The notes beneath the pieces were generated by a model that was not told where the DNA came from, ran no database searches, and saw only the letters and a list, made by a program, of their open reading frames with translations. The position numbers and the translations under genes were made by a program. Positions 33,205 through 38,719 of a stretch of 38,719 nt of DNA are shown piece by piece. Numbering within the stretch: position 1 is the stretch's first letter; each line of letters begins with the position of its first letter. Origin of the DNA: Nocardioidaceae bacterium (lineage in GTDB: Bacteria; Actinomycetota; Actinomycetes; Propionibacteriales; Nocardioidaceae); NCBI GenBank assembly GCA_025934895.1, contig JAICWH010000015.1, positions 1 to 38,719 of the forward strand, in the 5' to 3' direction.

Positions 33205-33567
33205 CTACGTCCGCGAGACATGAAACCCCGGACCGAGCTCCTCTTTCAAGCGCTGGCATAGCCGATCGCCTGCGTTTTCCAGTGGCTCCACTCGGCTGCC
33301 TCGTCGTCGTCGACTTCCTCGTCGTGGATGTCCCCGGGGGCCGAAGCGCTCCTGCCACCATCGCAGCCATTGGATGAGATCCGCCTCCAGCTCTGAGCTG
33401 ATCCCAAGCATGTGCACGGTTGCGTAACCGAGTCCGTGGCCAAGGAAGACCTCGACCGGGAACTCGACCAGCACCTCGGCTGACAGTTGCATGCGGACCT
33501 GTCCCGCTATCTCTGACTGCACCTGCCGGAGCCACTCGTCCGACGTCTCACGACCTTCGGTGTCCAT
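33205..33567 (-). CDS. Small hypothetical protein with an out-of-frame middle section
   Basis: A 120-codon frame. Residues 1-76 look like a normal acidic helical protein (QVQSEIAGQVRMQLSAEVLVEF, then LGISSELEADLIQWLRWWQERFGP). From about residue 77 to 104 the reading is Arg-rich (RGSRRRRGSR). In the neighbouring frame the same DNA gives APGDIHDEEVDDDEAAEWSH, a natural continuation. The original frame resumes with RLKEELGPGFHVSRT. A C5 run near 33358 and a second compensating shift near 33260 would explain this. It is either a damaged gene whose shifts cancel, or a sequencing error. Product unknown to me. Confidence 0.5.
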   Translation of the reverse strand: MDTEGRETSDEWLRQVQSEIAGQVRMQLSAEVLVEFPVEVFLGHGLGYATVHMLGISSELEADLIQWLRWWQERFGPRGHPRRGSRRRRGSRVEPLENAGDRLCQRLKEELGPGFHVSRT

Positions 33568-33828
33568 CCGGTCAGAATGCCGCCGATTGCGGACCTGGCT
33601 GAGGCCGGACGCCGACCGTGGTGAGGTCTGTATCGCCGGGATTACGCAGGCGCGTCATTCCGACGCTCCCGACCGATCTTTCCACCGAGGCGCTAGCCAC
33701 GTCCTACTCGGCGACCAACAGGTCGCCGACACAAGCGATCCGAGCCAGTTCTCTGCCTTCGCAAACATGTCTCGATCGAGAGCGACGACAGCGTCGGCCT
33801 GCCGCTTGGCGAGGCCACGGTACCCAGG
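33568..33828. other. Gap with a possible PIN-domain scrap
   Basis: No intact gene. On the minus strand about 33703-33816, two frames joined give LAKRQADAVVALDRDMF and ELARIACVGDLLVAE, resembling the C-terminal end of VapC-type PIN toxins. It is short and frameshifted. Confidence 0.25.
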
Positions 33829-35247
33829 TCAGGGCCGTGCCTCACGGCGGCGTATGCGGACCAGGTCGTGCACGCCGATCGTCACGGCGATCGAGACGAA
33901 GCAGATCGCTGCGATGACGGCCTGACCCAGGGCGCGTGAGTACGAGGCGACGCTGTCACCGGTAAGGGAGTTGAAGAAGACGGCGCCGATGAGGGCCTGA
34001 CCGATCGCCAGGCCGATCCGCTGCCCGGTCTGCAGCACACCACCAGCGGCGCTTCCCATCAGCGGGTCCACGTGCATCAGCGCCAGCGTCTGATTGGGTG
34101 TGATGAGCATCCCTTGGCCGCAGCCCATCACGAACAGGGGTGCCGCAAGCGCGAGAGTCGCGTGGCTCTCGGATATCTGCACGGCCACGACGGCCATGGC
34201 GATCGCTCCGACTCCGAACGTGACCGCTCCAGCCACCACCAGTTTCCGCCCGATGCGGGTGACCACACGACCGGACAGGGGTGCGGACACGGCGCTCCCC
34301 ACGGCGTAGGCCGTCACCCCGAGCGCCGACTCCAGCGCGGTGTAACCGAGACCGCGCTGGTAGAAGAGGGCGAGGACCAGCGGAAGCCCGGCGATAGCCG
34401 GAAAGAACGTCAGCGCAAGCGTGATGCCGGAGACGTAGGAGGGTTCTCGGAACAGCCGCAGGTCGACCAGTGGGTCGCCCGACTCCAGAGTGAGCCGACG
34501 CTCCCGGCGTAGGAAGAGGGCAAGAAGGACCAGCGCCGGGACGGCCAGCCAGGCGAGCCGGGCGTCCTGCATTGCGTCGTACTCCACACAGGCGAAGAGG
34601 ACGCAGAAGGTCGCGCCTCCCAGGAGAGCGGCGCCGACGACGTCGAGCCGGTGGTGGGTGGTCCCGGTCGGCGCAGGCAGCAGCCGTCTGGAAAGTGCGA
34701 TGACGACGAGGCCGACCGGGACGTTGACAAAGAAGACCAGCCGCCAACCGAAAGTGGTGCCACCGAGCGCGATCAGCGCGCCGCCGACGAGTGGTCCGAT
34801 CGCGGTGCCGACCCCGACCGTCGTACCCAGGACCCCGAAGGCGCGGCCTCGGTCGGCGCCGCGGAACATTTGCTGGATCAGTCCGGAGGTCTGCGGGTTG
34901 ATCAGCCCGCCGAACAGGCCCTGGAGTACCCGCGCGCCGATCAAGAGGCCGGCGCTGGGGGCGAGGCCCGAGAGCGCCGAGGTCACGACGAACCCGCCCA
35001 CCCCGACCTGGAACATCAGCCGGCGTCCGTGGTCGTCGCCCAGCTTGCCCCCGAGCACAGGCACCAGCCCGAACGCAAGCGTGTAGCCGGACACGATCCA
35101 CTGGAGCTGCGACGAGCCGGCACCCGTGTCGTCGCCGATCGACGGCAACGCCACATTCGTGACGCTCACGTCGAGAAGTGTCATGAACATCGCGCTGCAA
35201 CACACGACCAACGCGATCCAGCGGCCGCGGTCGGACTCGGTTGTCAC
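33829..35247 (-). CDS. MFS multidrug transporter, DHA2 (EmrB/QacA) family
   Basis: A 472-residue membrane protein with about 14 predicted helices. The first helix carries LLDVSVTNVALPSIGDD, the DHA2 hallmark; GGKLGDDHGRRLMFQ is the loop 2-3 motif; RVLQGLFGGLINPQTSGLI and GVLGTTVGVGTAIGPLVGGAL (motif C of drug exporters) follow. It should export drugs or metabolites by proton antiport. I chose the GTG at 35247 (VTTESDRGRW), directly before the first helix, over an upstream ATG at 35322 whose extension looks non-coding. It stands alone with no regulator adjacent. Confidence 0.88.
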   Translation of the reverse strand: MTTESDRGRWIALVVCCSAMFMTLLDVSVTNVALPSIGDDTGAGSSQLQWIVSGYTLAFGLVPVLGGKLGDDHGRRLMFQVGVGGFVVTSALSGLAPSAGLLIGARVLQGLFGGLINPQTSGLIQQMFRGADRGRAFGVLGTTVGVGTAIGPLVGGALIALGGTTFGWRLVFFVNVPVGLVVIALSRRLLPAPTGTTHHRLDVVGAALLGGATFCVLFACVEYDAMQDARLAWLAVPALVLLALFLRRERRLTLESGDPLVDLRLFREPSYVSGITLALTFFPAIAGLPLVLALFYQRGLGYTALESALGVTAYAVGSAVSAPLSGRVVTRIGRKLVVAGAVTFGVGAIAMAVVAVQISESHATLALAAPLFVMGCGQGMLITPNQTLALMHVDPLMGSAAGGVLQTGQRIGLAIGQALIGAVFFNSLTGDSVASYSRALGQAVIAAICFVSIAVTIGVHDLVRIRRREARP

Positions 35248-35470
35248 CCCAAGATCGTGCCAGAGCGACGAGACACCCCTTGGTGTGCCGCCGTGGCCGT
35301 ACCCTCCCCCACACCAGATCACGGCCCTGCTGGGGCGGCCGCCTTGGTGCCTCTGCTCGACAGAGAAGGATCAGACCCGGGCACGTCACCGAGCCGCGTC
35401 GCTGCTCGCGGCGTCAGGGACGAGCGCGGCCAGCATCCCTTGTGCTTCGCCGCTCATGGCCGGTGGATCC

Positions 35471-36382
35471 TCAGAAGACGGTCCAGTCGGAGTACGTGGT
35501 GAACGCGTCCAGCGCGGCCAGTCCGGCTGCCGAGCTGCCGGAGGGGCCGAGTGCGGGGCTCCACACGCAGGCGACACCGCGGTCGGGGATGACGGCCAGG
35601 ATGCCACCGCCGACGCCGCTCTTCGCGGGCAGCCCCACTCGGTAGGCGAACTCGCCGGCCGAGTCGTAGGTGCCGCAGGTCAGCATCACGGCGTTGACCC
35701 GCTTCGTCTGCCGCGCGGTGAGCAGCCGCGTTCCGTCGCGGAGAACGCCGTCGCGGGCGAGGAAGAGCCCGGCGAGCGCCAGCTCCCGGCAGCTCATGGA
35801 GAGAGCGCACTGCGCGACGTACTGGTTGATCACCAGGTCGACGGCACATTCCAGGTTCCCGTAGCTGGCCAGCAGGTGGGCGAGTGCCGTGGTGCGGTGG
35901 CCGGCCTCGAGCTCTGAACGGGCCACCTGTGGGTCGCTGCCCACGTCCGCGCACCCGCTCTCCCGGCGCATCAGGTCGCGAAGGGCGCCGGACGCGTTGC
36001 CGGTCAGCGAATGCAGCCGGTCGGTGACGACGAGTGCACCGGCGTTGATGAACGGGTTGCGCGGGCGCCCCGCCTCCTGGTCGAGCTGGAGCAGGGAGTT
36101 GAACGGGTTGCCCGACGGCTCGCGGGACACCCGCTGCCAGATGGCTTCTCCCTCGGCGGCGATCACCAGCGCGAGTGTGAAGACCTTGCTGATGCTCTGC
36201 ACCGAGAAGCGCACGTCGGCGTCACCGATGACGTGCACCCGCCCGTCGCAGGAGGCGATCACCATCCCGAACTGGCACGGATCCACCGTCGCCAGGGCAG
36301 GGATGTGCTCGGCCAGCCGGCCGCGACCCACCTCGGGAGCGGCGGCCTGCTGCGCCCGCACCAGGGCATCCATGATCTGCAC
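35471..36382 (-). CDS. glsA: Glutaminase (serine-dependent, GlsA type)
   Basis: A 303-residue enzyme that hydrolyses L-glutamine to glutamate and ammonia. The beta-lactamase-like active site is complete: the Ser-x-x-Lys in VQSISKVFTLAL, EPSGNPFNSLLQLD, NPFINAGALV, LASYGNLE and the late SGVGGGILAVIPD. Start: GTG 36382 with GAGGA seven bases upstream; ATG 36373 three codons later is an alternative. The length matches bacterial glutaminases (about 300). It follows the PH-domain gene with a 44-base gap in the same direction. Family assignment is firm. Confidence 0.92.
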   Translation of the reverse strand: MQIMDALVRAQQAAAPEVGRGRLAEHIPALATVDPCQFGMVIASCDGRVHVIGDADVRFSVQSISKVFTLALVIAAEGEAIWQRVSREPSGNPFNSLLQLDQEAGRPRNPFINAGALVVTDRLHSLTGNASGALRDLMRRESGCADVGSDPQVARSELEAGHRTTALAHLLASYGNLECAVDLVINQYVAQCALSMSCRELALAGLFLARDGVLRDGTRLLTARQTKRVNAVMLTCGTYDSAGEFAYRVGLPAKSGVGGGILAVIPDRGVACVWSPALGPSGSSAAGLAALDAFTTYSDWTVF

Positions 36383-36426
36383 GTCACCATCCTCGCGCAG
36401 CCGACAGCCGAGCGGTCGGGTCGGGC

Positions 36427-36888
36427 TCAACGGGTCAGCCGCTCCACCAGCGCCCGGATCTCGCGCACCTGCCGCATCGCCCGGGGGCCGTCGGAGCCCT
36501 GGATGCCCATCGCGGCGACGGTCGTGCCGTCGGAGATGTCAAGGGTGGCCCAGGGGCTTCCGGACCGCAGGGTGACCGCGACGATCTCGTTCCACTCGTA
36601 GTGCCGGGTGCGGTAGCCGTTGACGACGGTCAGCCCGTCCTCGCGCGCCACCACCTTGCTGCGGGCCAGGGCGTACCCGGCCGCGTAGAACAGCAGCCCG
36701 AAGGCCACGACGGTGGCCTTCTGGTACAGCGTGAACTGGTCACGGATCTCCGGGGGGAACGCGAACCAGATCACCACCGCCGCGCCCAGGAGCAGGACCC
36801 CCAGGACCGCCGTCGCCATGCGGACCCCGAGGGGTCGGAACGCGTGAGGCAGGGGGAGCCCGGCGGCTCGGTCAGAGTCGGCAGGCAT
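36427..36888 (-). CDS. PH-domain membrane protein (bPH6-like), linked to hisG
   Basis: A 153-residue protein with two membrane helices (about 24-41 and 54-72), then a PH-like beta domain: ALARSKVVAREDGLTVVNGYRTRHYEWNEIVAVTLRSGSPWATLDISDGTTVAAMGIQ. A Cys-free C-terminal helix (REIRALVERLTR) ends it. Start: ATG 36888, overlapping the hisG stop by 17 bases, with no Shine-Dalgarno, so it is probably translated by coupling. This gene commonly follows hisG in actinomycetes, but its role is unknown. No link to histidine synthesis can be seen in the protein itself. Confidence 0.75.
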   Translation of the reverse strand: MPADSDRAAGLPLPHAFRPLGVRMATAVLGVLLLGAAVVIWFAFPPEIRDQFTLYQKATVVAFGLLFYAAGYALARSKVVAREDGLTVVNGYRTRHYEWNEIVAVTLRSGSPWATLDISDGTTVAAMGIQGSDGPRAMRQVREIRALVERLTR

Positions 36889-37729
36889 GGATGTCGGTGG
36901 AGAGGATGCCGCGGGCACCGAGGTCGTACAGCTCGTCCATCACCCGCTGCGCCCGGTCGCGGCGGACCATCGAGCGGACGGCGACCCACCCCTCCCGATG
37001 CAGCGGGGAGACGGTCGGGCTCTCGATGCCGGGGGTCAGCGACACCGCCCGCTCGACCCGGTCCGCGGGGATGTCGTAGTCCATCATCACGTACGTCCGG
37101 GCCACCAGCACGCCCTCGACCCGGCGACGGAACACCTCGAAACCCGCGGGCGGCTCGGTCCCCGCCCTGGTCACCAGCACCGCCTCCGACTCGAGGATCG
37201 GCTCCCCGAAGACCTCGAGCCCGGCGTTGCGCAGGGTGCTGCCGGTCTCCACGACGTCGGCGATCGCGTCCGCGACCCCGAGCTGCACGCTGGTCTCCAC
37301 GGCGCCGTCGAGCCGGACCACGGCGGCCTCCACCCCGTGCCGCTCCAGGTGCCGGCGGACCACCCCGTCGTACGACGTGGCGATGCGCCGGCCGGCCAGG
37401 TCCGCCACCGAGGAGGCGGTGCCGGGCGGGGCCGCGTAGTGGAACCGGGACCGGCCGAAGCCCAGCGGGAGCACCTCCTCGGCCTTGGCGCCGGAGTCGA
37501 GGAGCAGGTCGCGCCCGGTGATGCCCACGTCGAGGGTGCCCTCCCCGACGTACAGCGCGATGTCCCGGGGGCGCAGGTAGAAGAACTCGACGCCGTTCTC
37601 GGTGTCGGTCAGCGTGAGCCTCTTGAGGTCGTTGCGCTGCCGGTACCCGGCCTCGCTGAGGATGTCGCTGGCAGCCTGGGACAGCGAGCCCTTGTTCGGG
37701 ACGGCGAGCCGCAGGAGCTTGTCGGGCAC
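36872..37729 (-). CDS. hisG: ATP phosphoribosyltransferase (long form)
   Basis: A 285-residue enzyme catalysing the first step of histidine synthesis, joining ATP and PRPP. It opens LRLAVPNKGSLSQAASDILSEAGY, the hallmark N-terminus, then YLRPRDIALYVGEGTLDVGITGRDLL and DAIADVVETGSTLRNAGL (PRPP-binding loop). The C-terminal regulatory domain (from about 210), YDIPADRVERAVSLTPGIESPTVSPL, shows the long, histidine-inhibited form. Start: GTG 37729 with AGAGG six bases upstream. It lies 52 bases after hisE on the same strand. Confidence 0.95.
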   Translation of the reverse strand: MPDKLLRLAVPNKGSLSQAASDILSEAGYRQRNDLKRLTLTDTENGVEFFYLRPRDIALYVGEGTLDVGITGRDLLLDSGAKAEEVLPLGFGRSRFHYAAPPGTASSVADLAGRRIATSYDGVVRRHLERHGVEAAVVRLDGAVETSVQLGVADAIADVVETGSTLRNAGLEVFGEPILESEAVLVTRAGTEPPAGFEVFRRRVEGVLVARTYVMMDYDIPADRVERAVSLTPGIESPTVSPLHREGWVAVRSMVRRDRAQRVMDELYDLGARGILSTDIHACRL

Positions 37730-37781
37730 GTGGGACCTCTCGGCGTGGGGTGCGGGCTGGTCGTTGGGGGTTCCGGTGTGG

Positions 37782-38045
37782 TCAGAGATGGGCGTAGACG
37801 TCGTCGAGGCTCAGCCCGCAGCGCAGCATCATCACCTGCGCGTGGTAGAGCAGCTGGCTCAGCTCCTCCGCCGCCCGCTGCGGCCCCTCGTGCTCGGCGG
37901 CCATCCAGGACTCGGCGGCCTCCTCGACCAGCTTCTTGCCGATCGCGTGCACGCCCGCGTCGAGCTCGCGCACGGTGCCCGAGCCGTCAGGCCTGGCCTG
38001 CGCCTTCGCGCTCAGCTCGGTCCAGAGCTCGTCGAACGTCTTCAT
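37782..38045 (-). CDS. hisE: Phosphoribosyl-ATP pyrophosphatase
   Basis: An 87-residue all-alpha NTP pyrophosphohydrolase for step two of histidine synthesis, hydrolysing PR-ATP to PR-AMP. Key metal-binding residues appear in [17 protein letters not shown] (E-x2-E pattern) and [27 protein letters not shown] (E-x2-D-like helix). Separate from hisI, as in actinomycetes. ATG 38045 with AGGGA upstream. Located before hisG. Confidence 0.95.
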   Translation of the reverse strand: MKTFDELWTELSAKAQARPDGSGTVRELDAGVHAIGKKLVEEAAESWMAAEHEGPQRAAEELSQLLYHAQVMMLRCGLSLDDVYAHL

Positions 38046-38169
38046 CGTGGTGTCCCTGTGTCGGTTCTGGGTGAGTCCTGGGTGGGTGCTGGGTGGGTCC
38101 TGTGGGCCCTCCGGGAGCGGGCGGCCCCAGGGTACGGCGTGCGACCCGGCCGGCGCGGCCCGCGTCCGC

Positions 38170-38667
38170 TCAGGAGCCGTCCGGCTCGTAGCCGCGGCGG
38201 ATCCGGCGCAGCGTCAAGGCCGTGGCGAGCGCCGCGGCCGCCGCCTCGTAGCCCTTGTCCTCGCTCGAGCCCGCGAGGCCGGCCCGGTCCAGGGCCTGCT
38301 CCTCGGTGTCGCAGGTCAGCAGCCCGAACCCCACCGCGACGCCGGTGTCGACGGCGATCCGGGACAGGCCGTCGGTGGCCGCCGAGCAGACGTACTCGAA
38401 GTGCGGGGTGCCGCCGCGGATGACCACGCCGAGCGCGACCACGGCCTCGTAGCCCCGCTCGGCCAGCGCGCCTGCCACCACGGGCAGCTCGAAGGAGCCG
38501 GGCACCCGCACCACGGCGGGCTCCTCGACCCGGTAGTCGGCCAGGGCGCGCCGGGCACCGGCGAGCAGGCCGTCCATCACCTGCTGGTGCCAGCGCGCGG
38601 CCACCACGGCGACACGAAGGTCGTGGCAGTCGACCGGCTGGTCGTGCGGCGAGCCCTCTCCGCTCAC
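38170..38667 (-). CDS. ribH: 6,7-dimethyl-8-ribityllumazine synthase
   Basis: A 165-residue enzyme of riboflavin synthesis condensing 3,4-dihydroxy-2-butanone 4-phosphate with the ribitylamino-pyrimidine. Motifs are [38 protein letters not shown] and [29 protein letters not shown], with the catalytic His in the last. Then [18 protein letters not shown] and a terminal [10 protein letters not shown] helix. Start: GTG 38667 with GAGGAG seven bases upstream, its GTG overlapping the previous gene's TGA. It assembles as an icosahedral or pentameric shell in other bacteria; oligomer state here is unknown. Confidence 0.95.
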   Translation of the reverse strand: MSGEGSPHDQPVDCHDLRVAVVAARWHQQVMDGLLAGARRALADYRVEEPAVVRVPGSFELPVVAGALAERGYEAVVALGVVIRGGTPHFEYVCSAATDGLSRIAVDTGVAVGFGLLTCDTEEQALDRAGLAGSSEDKGYEAAAAALATALTLRRIRRGYEPDGS

Positions 38668-38719
38668 GGCTCTGCTCCTCTCGAGACGTCGGCGGGGTCC
38701 GCGAGGTCCGGCAGGTCCG
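38664..38719 (-). CDS. Partial CDS, C-terminus (possibly ribBA)
   Basis: Seventeen codons ([17 protein letters not shown]) and a stop end at 38664, overlapping the ribH GTG as GTGA. The coupled gene before ribH in actinomycetes is usually the fused GTP cyclohydrolase II / 3,4-dihydroxy-2-butanone-4-phosphate synthase. The visible tail is too short to prove it. Confidence 0.4.
   Translation of the reverse strand, partial: DLPDLADPADVSRGAEP

Noticed and set aside
1-38719. CRISPR arrays, tRNA or rRNA genes, prophage or an integrative-element attachment site
   Set aside because: I saw no regularly spaced repeats, no T-loop-like conserved tRNA sequence and no integrase gene; a covariance-model scan would be needed to exclude small RNAs.

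Overview
The window is high-GC DNA with many GTG/TTG starts, ATGA/GTGA gene overlaps and purine-rich Shine-Dalgarno sites. The right-hand order (a partial gene compatible with ribBA, then ribH, hisE, hisG and a PH-domain membrane protein, all on the minus strand) is typical of actinomycetes. I infer an actinobacterium, plausibly Nocardioidaceae (Nocardioides-like); this rests on gene style and order and was not searched. No rRNA, tRNA or CRISPR array was seen.

Layout. (1) 1-3.2 kb: sparse, with an AlaX-type tRNA-editing protein, a small CopD-like membrane protein and a Mrr_N-like winged-helix protein, separated by gaps with no recognisable gene. (2) 3.2-9.5 kb: a disaccharide-phosphorolysis cluster on the minus strand (PfkB kinase, GH65 phosphorylase, sugar-porter MFS), a divergent UspA-like gene, and a decayed amylo-alpha-1,6-glucosidase pseudogene. 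(3) 9.7-25.9 kb: the most interesting block, a large catabolic island. It holds a leftward MmgE/PrpD gene; a divergent, mostly overlapping operon of CaiB/BaiF CoA-transferase, cyclase-family hydrolase, second MmgE/PrpD and dihydroorotase/hydantoinase-like amidohydrolase; a leftward iclR-citE pair; and a rightward nine-gene operon with a five-gene Liv-type ABC transporter, an Asp/Glu-racemase-like protein, a fumarate-reductase-like flavoprotein, an FMN split-barrel protein and an EthD-like protein. Four 17-bp sites of the form GTTYCK-N5-MGRAAC lie at the four transcription starts of this island, which suggests a single IclR regulon. The gene set looks like import of an organic acid or amide, ring opening, isomerisation, redox, CoA activation and C-C cleavage; the substrate is unknown. 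(4) 26-31.3 kb: a GntR/FCD regulator divergent from an MHS-type transporter, a two-subunit transketolase and a short-chain dehydrogenase, closed by a strong hairpin. (5) 31.4-33.8 kb: debris, with an IS256-type transposase remnant, a secreted HNH-excalibur protein, a small protein with an out-of-frame middle section, and a possible PIN-toxin scrap. (6) 33.8-38.7 kb: a DHA2-type drug exporter, glutaminase, and the PH-hisG-hisE-ribH housekeeping genes.

The window therefore holds three separately regulated catabolic modules between ordinary genes, plus degraded material. The best candidates for undescribed biology are the IclR-controlled island (module 3) and the transketolase/SDR/MHS module (module 4).
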